This document shows positions 55,526 to 63,277 of a stretch of DNA of 64,000 nt, in pieces. The stretch lies in contig CATQHL010000001.1 of assembly GCA_958295925.1 (NCBI GenBank), positions 2,404,780-2,468,779 of the forward strand, written 5' to 3'. The notes under the pieces were generated by a model that had not been told where the DNA came from, made no database searches, and saw only the letters and a program-made list of their open reading frames with translations. The stretch comes from an uncultured Acidimicrobiales bacterium (lineage in GTDB: Bacteria > Actinomycetota > Acidimicrobiia > Acidimicrobiales > CATQHL01). Both the position numbers and the translations under genes were made by a program. The first letter of the stretch is position 1; each line of letters begins with the position of its first letter.

Positions 55526-56646
55526 ACGATCACCACGCAGGCGTTTCCGTCGATGCCCGAGGTGCCGCCCCCCATCGTCTCCACCAGCCCCAGCCTGGCG
55601 CCGTGCACCTGGCGCCCGCCCGCCCGCCCGCGCAGCTGCCATGCGATCTCGGCTATCTGCCCCAGCCCGGTGGCGCCCAGGGGGTGACCACGCGCCAGCA
55701 GCCCGCCGGAGGGGTTCACCGGCTGCGCCCCCCCCTGTGAGGTGTGGCCGGACTCCACGAGTCCTCCGCCCCCGCCCAGGTCGCACATCCCCAGCGCCTC
55801 AGTGGTGATGATCTCGCCGATGGTGAAGGCATCGTGGACTTCAAACACGTCGATGTCAGCCACACCAACCCCTGCGGCTTCCAGCGCAGTGCGTCCCACG
55901 TCGGCCACGAGTTGCCAGCCCCAGGCCAGTTCCGAGCGGTGATCCCAGTGTTTCCCCGACGCCAGGGCGCCGGCGCGCACGGCGACCTCCCCGACGCGTC
56001 CCTCCGCTGGCCCGAGCACGGCGGCCGCCGCAGCGTCGGAGATGTCGCAGCACTGCAGCAGCGTGAGCGGATCGGCGATCATCCGAGAGGCCAGCACTTC
56101 GGCCACGGTGTGTCGGGCGGCGCGCTGGGCGCGCGGGTTGGCCAGGGCATGGCGTCGGTTCTTCACGGCCACTTGCGCCATCTGCTGAGGCGTCACCCCC
56201 AGGCAGTGCAGGTAGCGGTTCGCCGCCATCCCGTAGAGACAGGGCATTGCCAGCCCCTGGGCGCCCTCCGGGTCGGACGCCAGCGGGGTGATGGGGCCTG
56301 AGAAGTGCGCCGTCATGGTCTCGATGCCGAACGCAAGCACGTTTTCATATCTGCCTGATGTCACCGATACCCAGGCCTCATGGAAAGCCGTCGTGCCGCT
56401 GGCGCAGGCGTTTTCGAAGGTCAGCACCGGGACGCCGACGATGCCCAGATGCTGAAGCGTCCTTGTAACCACGCCCGGCTCCCCGAACACCGTGCCGGCG
56501 AACACCGCCTCGATGGCATCGGGGGCGACGGCGGCGTCTGCCAGCGCCTCGGCTGCGGCCTGCCATCCGAGCCGCACCCCGGCCACGTCAGGCTGTCGGG
56601 CGAAGTGGCTGGTGCCAACGCCCTTTATCGCTGCGCGGCCGCTCAC
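55507..56646 (-). CDS. Thiolase-like acyl-CoA enzyme (SCP-x/Ltp2 type)
   Basis: The 379-residue protein belongs to the lipid-transfer-protein branch of thiolases. It has the nucleophile region ENACASGTTA with Cys81, the VHDAFT histidine motif and ARGHPLGATG; the last catalytic Cys motif of classic thiolases is replaced by ETMGGG. In steroid side-chain degradation, such proteins pair with DUF35 partners and can act as retro-aldolases instead of thiolases. Here the DUF35 gene overlaps it by GTGA, so a heteromeric complex is likely. The substrate is unknown. It starts at GTG 56646. Confidence 0.88.
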   Translation of the reverse strand: MSGRAAIKGVGTSHFARQPDVAGVRLGWQAAAEALADAAVAPDAIEAVFAGTVFGEPGVVTRTLQHLGIVGVPVLTFENACASGTTAFHEAWVSVTSGRYENVLAFGIETMTAHFSGPITPLASDPEGAQGLAMPCLYGMAANRYLHCLGVTPQQMAQVAVKNRRHALANPRAQRAARHTVAEVLASRMIADPLTLLQCCDISDAAAAAVLGPAEGRVGEVAVRAGALASGKHWDHRSELAWGWQLVADVGRTALEAAGVGVADIDVFEVHDAFTIGEIITTEALGMCDLGGGGGLVESGHTSQGGAQPVNPSGGLLARGHPLGATGLGQIAEIAWQLRGRAGGRQVHGARLGLVETMGGGTSGIDGNACVVIVLEATG

Positions 56647-57056
56647 GCCTCCCCGGTTCCTGGTGAAGAGTGACAGGAATCATCACTGGCCACAAGCGGG
56701 TCACCGTGCTCGTTGCAGCCCATCAGCCGGACTCGTGCGCCAGGCGGGGGGGCGTCCTCAACGCCGGCCGGCAGGTGTGCCAGGAGTCGCGGGCCGTCGT
56801 CGATGTCCACGTACGCCAGCGTGATAGGGGGAAGCCGGTCGTCCACCCCTATTCGCAGCACAGTCGAGCTCCAGATGACGCCGGCCGGCCCGAACGGCGC
56901 CGGGATAATGCTGTTCGCGCCGCAGGAGGGGCAGAACGGCGGGCAATAGATGAGGGCCGCTCCGCAGGTGCGACAGCGACCTCCCTGCAGCAGGCCGGCA
57001 TCGGTCACGACGGGTCGGGGATCGCGACCGGAAGGTGACCCGTGAACCGTGCTCAC
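56643..57056 (-). CDS. DUF35 zinc-ribbon/OB-fold protein
   Basis: The 137-residue protein has an N-terminal zinc ribbon with Cys28-x2-Cys31 and Cys42-x2-Cys45 (CRTC, CPSC) and an OB-fold half with PPITLAYVDIDDGPRLLAHL. DUF35 proteins bind thiolase-like partners and may present acyl-CoA. It is the first gene of the operon: start GTG 57056, and its stop overlaps the thiolase start (GTGA). ChsH2-type DUF35 domains are the closest idea by function. Confidence 0.9.
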   Translation of the reverse strand: MSTVHGSPSGRDPRPVVTDAGLLQGGRCRTCGAALIYCPPFCPSCGANSIIPAPFGPAGVIWSSTVLRIGVDDRLPPITLAYVDIDDGPRLLAHLPAGVEDAPPPGARVRLMGCNEHGDPLVASDDSCHSSPGTGEA

Positions 57057-57399
57057 CGCCGCGACTTTAGCAATGCCGCAGGAAATTTGACCGATCGTTT
57101 GCTAGCGTTCGCCTTGCTCTGGCAACCTCCTTGAAGCCTCAAGCCGGCTGACGAGAGCCGCTGCGGATTCACGACGCAGGCTTTGAGCAAGATACGTAGC
57201 TGGAAAAGGGTGTTCATGGCGCAGACGGCTCCGTGGCCCGGGCAACGAACCGAGAAGACAAACCGCAAGCTAGGAGAGATCGAGGCAGAGCCCGTCGCTG
57301 AGGATTGCCAAGCACGAACTTCACGATCGGCGGCATCCTCATCCCAGAGAAGCATCCAATTCCCACAGAAGACGGAATCAATCAGGAAGGGAAGAACTA
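57057..57399. other. Intergenic region between divergent operons
   Basis: These 343 bases separate the DUF35 operon (minus) from an SDR gene (plus) and should hold both promoters. Open frames here look like chance frames: none shows family similarity. A TTGACCGATCGTTTG stretch at 57087-57101 contains a CCGATCG half-symmetric core of the kind bound by TetR-type regulators of acyl-CoA genes, but this is weak. No RNA gene or clear terminator was seen. Confidence 0.5.
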
Positions 57400-58212
57400 A
57401 TGAGCAGCATCGAAGGAAAACGGTTTGTCATCACCGGCTCCGCAATGGGCATAGGCTCCGCCACCGCCCGCGTGGCGGCCTCGAAGGGGGCGCTGGTGAT
57501 GGTGAGCGACCTCGACGACGAGGCGGGCGAGGCCGTCGCAGCCGGCATCCGCTCCGATGGCGGCACGGCCGCCTATCAGCACTGCGACGTCTCCGATCCC
57601 TCTCAGGTGGAGGCTCTGATGGCAGCCGCCGCGGAAGCCTTCGGCGGAATCGACGTGCTCCACAACAACGCAGGCATCCACGAGACCGCCCTGGCTGGGG
57701 AGAACACCACCGTCGAGGACATGCCCATCGACGTCTTCCGCAAAGTCATAGAGATCAACGCGGTGGCCCCCTGGGTCTGCACAAAGATGGCGGTGCCCTA
57801 CCTCAAGCAGAGCGACTACGCCTCCGTCATCAACGCCGCCTCCACTGGCGCACAGTCCGGGTATCCCCGCAACTCCGCCTACGGCACCTCCAAGGGCGGC
57901 ATCCGGCTGCAGACGCAGAACCTGGCCGTTGACCTGGCGCCCTACGGCATTCGGGTCAACTGCTACGGGCCTACCGCCATCGCCACCGAGATGGTGACCC
58001 GTTTCGTGAACCAGTCGGAGAACCCTGCCGAGTTTGAGAGGGCGCTCATCAACACGAGCCTCATTCCGCGCCTCGGGCGACCCGAGGAGGTTGGCGAGCT
58101 TGTCTGCTTCCTCGCCAGCCCGGAGGCATCCTTCATCAACGGCGCATACATTCTCATCGACGGGGGTTCGCTGGCCTGGCGTGGCACCGTCGATCAGATC
58201 GGCATGGGCTGA
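57400..58212 (+). CDS. Short-chain dehydrogenase/reductase
   Basis: This 270-residue SDR has cofactor loop TGSAMGIG at residues 12-19, NNAG, and the catalytic set NAASTG and AYGTSKGG, with ISLIPRLGRPEEVGELVCFLAS-like family end and ILIDGG. It starts at ATG 57400 with AAGGGAAG upstream as ribosome site. It is the first gene of a plus-strand run that continues with an NTF2-like protein, acyl-CoA synthetase, LLM monooxygenase and sugar-type transporter. The substrate is unknown. Confidence 0.92.
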   Translation: MSSIEGKRFVITGSAMGIGSATARVAASKGALVMVSDLDDEAGEAVAAGIRSDGGTAAYQHCDVSDPSQVEALMAAAAEAFGGIDVLHNNAGIHETALAGENTTVEDMPIDVFRKVIEINAVAPWVCTKMAVPYLKQSDYASVINAASTGAQSGYPRNSAYGTSKGGIRLQTQNLAVDLAPYGIRVNCYGPTAIATEMVTRFVNQSENPAEFERALINTSLIPRLGRPEEVGELVCFLASPEASFINGAYILIDGGSLAWRGTVDQIGMG

Positions 58213-58329
58213 GGCCCAGGCGTCCGCCCCGCCCCGCCCGGAGGACGAGCGTCCGCCCTGGCGGGAAGGGCGGTTCTGGCGAACACCCCGCCAGTGTCCT
58301 GCTACGACAATCCAAAAGGAGGCGAAACA

Positions 58330-58734
58330 ATGGCAGACCTGATGGCCATCACAGGCATTCTGAACCGCGCCGGCACGGCGTACGACACAGGTGACCTGGA
58401 GTTCATCCTCGACCTGTTCCTTGATGACTCGGTATTCGAGCTGGTGATAGCCGGCAACGAACCGATGGTCTTCGACGGCAAGGAGAACATCAAGGCGCTC
58501 TTCGAGGGTGCGCACGAGACGCAGACAGATCAACGCCGCCACTGCGTCACCAACATCTTTTTTACAGATGAGACGGACGACTCCGTTACAGCCTGCTCCA
58601 ACCTGATCCTCATTTCGGTGGAGCACGGAAAGCTGAGCGTGCTTTCCAGCGGCGTCTACACCGACAGCTTTGTGCTGGTGGACGGCGAATGGAGGCTCAA
58701 GCGCCGGCACCTGCTGCTGGATCTGCCCTACTAG
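58330..58734 (+). CDS. NTF2/SnoaL-like protein
   Basis: The 134-residue protein has the cone-shaped NTF2-like pattern: an N-terminal helix with ILNRAGTAYDTGDLEFILDLF, a middle GKENIKALFEGAH, and a C-terminal sheet ending in DGEWRLKRRHLLLD. Such proteins include hydroxysteroid isomerases, dehydratases and small-molecule binding proteins; no catalytic set is certain here. The ATG 58330 is chosen for its strong AAAGGAGG site at 58315-58322. It lies between SDR and acyl-CoA synthetase genes. Confidence 0.85.
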   Translation: MADLMAITGILNRAGTAYDTGDLEFILDLFLDDSVFELVIAGNEPMVFDGKENIKALFEGAHETQTDQRRHCVTNIFFTDETDDSVTACSNLILISVEHGKLSVLSSGVYTDSFVLVDGEWRLKRRHLLLDLPY

Positions 58735-58748
58735 GGCATTACCCCGCG

Positions 58749-60308
58749 ATGAACATCGGGCAGATTCCTGCAAAGTGGGCCCGTCAAAAGCCGGGCGCGC
58801 TCGCCATCTTCGACTCCACGACAGACAGGCGGGTGAACTGGGCGGACTTCGACGCCCACGTGCGTCGCCTGGGCAACGGTCTGCGCTCCCTCGGGCTCAA
58901 CAGGGGCGACCGTGTGGGCGTGCTCAGCCAGAACTCAGTGGAGTATGCGGCGCTCTATTTCGCCTGCGGGCGCACCGGCCTGGTGGCTCAGCCGATGAAC
59001 TGGCGACTTGCCCCGTCGGAACTGCGGAAGATAGTCGACAACGGTGAGCCGAGGGCGTACATAACCCAGGACAAGTTCGCGGCAGTGGCCTCCGAACTGA
59101 AGGGCCTGGTCGACTCCGTGGAGCACTGGCTGGAATACGGCCCTGCAGGCGACGGCAGCTACGAGCGCCTGATAGAGGGTTCACCCGACAGCGAGCCTGA
59201 GGGCTCGGCGGATGTGGGCGGGGACGACCCGCTTTTCATCCTCTACACGGGAGGCACCACGGGGGAGTCCAAGGGCGCCCTGCACAGTCACCGCAGCGTC
59301 TGGTTCGGAATGCTGAACCAGACGGTGGCCGAGCGCATCGTGCCGAGCGACGTCTACATGCTGACTGGGCAGATGTTCCACATTCCGGTGGTGCTGGCCG
59401 TCAACTACCTGGCTCACGGCTGCCCCCTGGTGCTCATGAACTTCGACGCCAGGCTGGCGATGGAACTCATCGAGGCCGAGGGGGTCTCGGCCTTTCTGGG
59501 CGTCACGACGATGCTGAACTGGATGATGGCGGTGGAGGGCTTTGACCGCTACGACATCTCCAGCCTCCGCAACATCCAGTACGGCGGCGGCCCGATGCCT
59601 TCGCGGGTCATCGGCGAGGCGCTCGGGCGCTTCCCATGCACGCTCATCCAGGGTTACGGCCAGACCGAGGGCACCACGATGTGCTTCCTTTCGCAGGAGG
59701 ATCACCTGAGTGCCATCCACGACGGCCATCGTCCTGAGCGCCTGCGTTCCTGCGGGCGTGAGGGGTTCGTCACGTCGGTGCGAGTGGTGCACCCCGACGG
59801 CACGGACGTGCCGGCCGACGGAAAGACCCCGGGCGAGATCATTGTGCGTTCAGAGGCAAACATGATGGGCTACTTCCGGCGCCCCGACCTCACCGAGCAG
59901 ACCATCAGGGACGGCTGGATGTGGACGGGGGACATTGCCTGCTGGGACGACGAGCGCTACGTCTTCATAGTGGACCGCGCCAAGGACATGATCATCTCTG
60001 GCGGAGAGAACATCTACTCCGTGCAGGTTGAGGAGGCCATCGCCAGGCACCCGTCTGTGTTGGAGTGCGCGGTCATCGGCGTCCCCGACGAGACCTGGGG
60101 CGAGTCGGTGAAGGCGTTCGTGGTGCTCAAGCCAGGAATGCTCGCAGGCGAGGCCGCCATCATCTCCACCGCCCGCGCCAACCTGGCCTCGTATCAGAAG
60201 CCCCGCTCGGTGGAGTTCGTCGACGAGTTGCCCAAGGCGCCCACAGGAAAGATCCTCAAGCGCGTGCTGCGAGACCCCTACTGGGCAGACGAGGGGCGGC
60301 AGGTCTAG
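58749..60308 (+). CDS. AMP-binding acyl-CoA synthetase
   Basis: The 519-residue ligase activates a carboxylic acid with ATP and CoA. It shows the P-loop-like LYTGGTTGESKGA, the adenine motif YGQTEGT, the hinge region GDI...YVFIVDRAKDMIISGGENIYSVQVEEAI, and the C-terminal PKAPTGKILKRVLR with the catalytic lysine. It resembles medium/long-chain or cyclohexane-carboxylate-type ligases; the substrate is open. The start ATG 58749 lies 14 bases after the NTF2-like gene stop; a longer frame overlaps that gene. Confidence 0.93.
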   Translation: MNIGQIPAKWARQKPGALAIFDSTTDRRVNWADFDAHVRRLGNGLRSLGLNRGDRVGVLSQNSVEYAALYFACGRTGLVAQPMNWRLAPSELRKIVDNGEPRAYITQDKFAAVASELKGLVDSVEHWLEYGPAGDGSYERLIEGSPDSEPEGSADVGGDDPLFILYTGGTTGESKGALHSHRSVWFGMLNQTVAERIVPSDVYMLTGQMFHIPVVLAVNYLAHGCPLVLMNFDARLAMELIEAEGVSAFLGVTTMLNWMMAVEGFDRYDISSLRNIQYGGGPMPSRVIGEALGRFPCTLIQGYGQTEGTTMCFLSQEDHLSAIHDGHRPERLRSCGREGFVTSVRVVHPDGTDVPADGKTPGEIIVRSEANMMGYFRRPDLTEQTIRDGWMWTGDIACWDDERYVFIVDRAKDMIISGGENIYSVQVEEAIARHPSVLECAVIGVPDETWGESVKAFVVLKPGMLAGEAAIISTARANLASYQKPRSVEFVDELPKAPTGKILKRVLRDPYWADEGRQV

Positions 60309-60367
60309 CCAGTGCCGCTCAACCCGGGTGAGCAAGGCCACGCGAACACAACAGGCAAGGGGCAAAT

Positions 60368-61450
60368 ATGCGAATCGGCTACCTCCTAGACACAAACGCA
60401 GGCGGCTACGGCCAGCCTCCGCCAGATGCCCGCAACTCGTCTGACACGCTGCATGCACTTGTCGAGGAGTGCCTTCTGGCCGAGCAGGCCGGGTATCACT
60501 CCATCTGCGTGCCCGACCGCCACAACCGCACGGAGTCGTACTTCGGCTCGCCGCTGAACCTGCTGATGATCCTGGCGCGCGAGACCAGTCGGGTCGCCAT
60601 AGGGGCGTACTGCCTGGTCAACACCCTCTATCACCCCATGCACGTCGCCGAGCAGTGCGCCATCATCGACAACCTTTCCCGAGGGCGGCTCTTCATGACC
60701 TGGGGCCGGGGCTACCACGAGGGGTACTGGGGGCAGTTTGGCGTTCCGCGCGAGCGCATGCTCGGGCGGTTTCTTGAGAGCGTGAGGATCATCTCGCAGG
60801 CGCTCGCCACCAAGGAGGGGAGTTTTAGCGTGGACGGCAACTTCTACTCGGTGCGCGACGGCCTGCTGACGCCCAACTGCTACCAGCAGCCCCGCTTCCC
60901 GTTCTGGGGAGGAGGCCAGTTTCCTCCCTCGATCAGACGAAGCGCTGAGTATGCGGAGAGCTGGACCTGCGACGATTTCCCGATTCGGCGTGACACTTGG
61001 GAGTCTCAGGTGGGCGGCTACCGGGAGGAGGCCGAGGCGAGGGGCAAGGCGCCGTTCGTGGTCCTCATGCGCAACGGCTGGGTGGCAGACGACTTCGACA
61101 CGGCTGCGCGTGAGTTCGGTGAGCACTACGTCTCTGAGATGCGCTTCTACTCTGCGGCCGGGATTCTTTCGCACCACCCCGAGTTTGACTCGCAGGAAAA
61201 AATCACCCCCGATAGCGTCCGCGAGCACATCGTCATCGGCTCGCCCTCCCAATGCAGGGAACGGCTTGAACAGTACTGCGAGGAACTCGGCGTCCAGTAC
61301 TTCACCATTCGCCACCGCATGGTCACAGGGCCATCCTTCGAAGCCGCTCGGGAGCAGATCCTCCGATTCGGTGAGGAGGTGGTGCAGCCGCTGCACCGGA
61401 AGTACCCCGCCATTGACCATCCGGCCATCCCGCAGGCCTGTCGCTGGTAG
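60368..61450 (+). CDS. Luciferase-like flavin-dependent monooxygenase
   Basis: The 360-residue protein is an LLM-class (F420 or FMN) oxidoreductase with the TIM-barrel pattern EQAGYHSICVPDRHNRTESYF, TSRVAIGAYCLV, LSRGRLFMTWGRGY and a C-terminal LGVQYFTIRHRMVTGP. In actinobacteria many of these use F420, which cannot be told from sequence by eye. It starts at ATG 60368 with an AGGGGC-like site. It lies after the acyl-CoA synthetase and about 100 bases before the binding lipoprotein gene. Confidence 0.9.
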   Translation: MRIGYLLDTNAGGYGQPPPDARNSSDTLHALVEECLLAEQAGYHSICVPDRHNRTESYFGSPLNLLMILARETSRVAIGAYCLVNTLYHPMHVAEQCAIIDNLSRGRLFMTWGRGYHEGYWGQFGVPRERMLGRFLESVRIISQALATKEGSFSVDGNFYSVRDGLLTPNCYQQPRFPFWGGGQFPPSIRRSAEYAESWTCDDFPIRRDTWESQVGGYREEAEARGKAPFVVLMRNGWVADDFDTAAREFGEHYVSEMRFYSAAGILSHHPEFDSQEKITPDSVREHIVIGSPSQCRERLEQYCEELGVQYFTIRHRMVTGPSFEAAREQILRFGEEVVQPLHRKYPAIDHPAIPQACRW

Positions 61451-61548
61451 GGGGGACGCTATTGAGTTGTGCAATAAATCGGCTAGCATTAGCGTCTCAA
61501 ACACTCGTTTGAAATCTCGACTGCTGAAAGCATCCCAGGGAGAAAAGT

Positions 61549-63120
61549 ATGTTTCAACAAAAGAAATCAGTGTGGCGCGTTCTGTCGCTGATGCTGGCCG
61601 TATCGGTCGTTGCGGCCGCCTGCGCTCAGAGCAGCGACAGCGCAGACGCGGCCCTTGAAACGGCCAACGACGCCAAGAGTTTGGCACAGTCGGCTTCCGA
61701 AGGCGCCAGCGCCGCCCAGTCGTCCGCCAGCGCCGCCCAGTCGTCCGCCGACGCCGCCCAGGCTGCAGCGGACGCCGCTGCGTCGGCCGCCAGCGCTGCC
61801 GCGGCTGCAGCCAACGCCGCTAATGAGACAGCCAATCTGGCGGACGCCAAAGCCGAGGGAAGCGCCGAAAAGGTGGCCGAGGCTGAAGCCGCACTTGAGG
61901 CGGCCGAGCTGGAGCTTGAAGAAGCAAAGGCCGCCGCGGAGGCAGCCGAGAGAAAGGCCGCCGACGCCTTGGAAGCTGCTTCAGCGCCCCCCCCTCCGCC
62001 TCCCCCGCCCCCACCAGCAGCAGCCGCCGGCCCTCCAGGGCTGATGGACAAGCCACAGGGCTGGGTGCCGCCTGAGGCTTCTGTGGACACCGCCCGCGCA
62101 TGGCCGACCGCGCAGGTTGAGCTCCCGAAGCTGACGATTGGCTACTTGCAGGTTCTGGGCGCCTCCGAGGCTGCCCAGAGGCTGGAATTCACCGCCAAGG
62201 ACGCGGTCGACTACCTGGGCTGGGACTGGGAGTACTGCGACGCCGAGGGCGTGCCAGACGCAATGCAGACCTGCCTGGCAGGTTTTGTGGCTTCAGGCGT
62301 TGACGCCATCGTCACCGACGGAACTACGGTTGAGGCGATTGCAGACGGCCTGCCTGCCGCACGCGAGGCCGGCATCCCGTTCGTGAACACCGGCGGCACG
62401 CAGAGCTTCTACCACCTCTACGCCGCATCCTTTAACCCCAACGACTACCGGCACGGCATCATCCTCGCCGAGTGGATGGTGGACAACACCGATAAAGCAG
62501 GCGAGGTTCAGGTCTCCAGCGTCAACTTCGCAGCCTGGGGCATCGACCGTGAAACCGCCCTCAAGGAGGTCATTGACGGTACGGACATCACAATCGGCGA
62601 CGAGGAGGTCATCGACTTCGCCGATGCGATCAACGGGCCTGCTGACGCCGCCAGCCGCTGGCTGATACAGGCGCCCGACTCGGTTGCCTTCTGGCTGACC
62701 ATTGACGTGGCGGCCATCGGCGTCGGCCCGATCATTTCCCAGACGGGGCTCTCTCCGCCCGACCGCCCGCTGGTGCTTACCTGGTACGCAAACTGCGCAA
62801 CCCAGCAGCAGATGCAGGCCGGCGGCGTTGACGCCTCGGTGGAGGAGAACCTTGAATGGGGAAGCTACGTGGCCATGGACCAGATTGCCGAGTACTTCGC
62901 CAACGGCCAGCAGTTCAGCGATGAACTCAGGCCCTACTACCTCAACGAGAACGGGGACGCGGTTCAGTTCTCCGTGCCGTTCATAGTCACGCCCGACGAC
63001 ATTGGATCGGATTGCGATCCGGGTCGAGGCCCGTACCCGGCTCCTTCAGACCCGATGTCTGCCGGATTCGTCGAGTTCTTCGAGAACCGCTGGGCGGCGG
63101 CCTTCAGCAACATCGGCTGA
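61549..63120 (+). CDS. Sugar-type ABC transporter substrate-binding lipoprotein with coiled-coil stalk
   Basis: The 523-residue protein has a lipoprotein signal peptide (lipid site Cys25), an alanine-rich coiled coil at about 32-145, a run of ten prolines at 147-156, and then a periplasmic-binding-protein type I domain (about 185-523; KLTIGYLQVLG, GVDAIVTDGTTVEAIADGLPAAREAGIPFVNTGG). The binding domain is of the ribose/xylose type and would give substrates to the permease encoded next. The long stalk is unusual: it could lift the domain away from the membrane or tether it to the wall. It starts at ATG 61549 with GGGAGAAA upstream. Confidence 0.9.
   Translation: MFQQKKSVWRVLSLMLAVSVVAAACAQSSDSADAALETANDAKSLAQSASEGASAAQSSASAAQSSADAAQAAADAAASAASAAAAAANAANETANLADAKAEGSAEKVAEAEAALEAAELELEEAKAAAEAAERKAADALEAASAPPPPPPPPPPAAAAGPPGLMDKPQGWVPPEASVDTARAWPTAQVELPKLTIGYLQVLGASEAAQRLEFTAKDAVDYLGWDWEYCDAEGVPDAMQTCLAGFVASGVDAIVTDGTTVEAIADGLPAAREAGIPFVNTGGTQSFYHLYAASFNPNDYRHGIILAEWMVDNTDKAGEVQVSSVNFAAWGIDRETALKEVIDGTDITIGDEEVIDFADAINGPADAASRWLIQAPDSVAFWLTIDVAAIGVGPIISQTGLSPPDRPLVLTWYANCATQQQMQAGGVDASVEENLEWGSYVAMDQIAEYFANGQQFSDELRPYYLNENGDAVQFSVPFIVTPDDIGSDCDPGRGPYPAPSDPMSAGFVEFFENRWAAAFSNIG
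61707..61748 (+). repeat. 21-bp tandem repeat in the coiled-coil coding region
   Basis: Two perfect 21-base units (61707-61727, 61728-61748) encode the seven-residue repeat SAAQSSA, one heptad of the coiled coil. This shows how the stalk may have grown. Confidence 0.9.
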
Positions 63121-63155
63121 GGCAACCAATCGGCGGAAGCCAACAAGCACCATCG

Positions 63156-63190
63156 AAAGGGGGGCACGTCGTGAGGCGTGCCCCCCTTTT
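63156..63190 (+). terminator. Strong rho-independent terminator after the binding protein gene
   Basis: A perfect 13-bp stem (63156-63168 with 63177-63189) and an 8-base loop starts 36 bases past the stop codon. The stem ends in GGGGGG/CCCCCC flanked by A and T runs (AAA...TTTT). It would lower transcription into the permease gene and keep the binding protein in excess. Confidence 0.85.
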
Positions 63191-63277
63191 CGCTGAGAGG
63201 CTAATCTTCATTGGGGTCTCGTTCGCCCTGCCGCTGGAGAGTTCCTTGATTATTTAAGGGAGGATGTCCGAGCCTCA

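Noticed and set aside
57397..58773. A 458-codon open frame on the minus strand opposite the SDR and NTF2-like genes
   Set aside because: It is the mirror of well-supported plus-strand genes in high-GC DNA and shows no family motif.
60386..61687. A 433-codon minus-strand frame opposite the LLM monooxygenase gene
   Set aside because: Antisense to a clear gene; composition is that of a reversed high-GC codon pattern, with no recognisable domain.
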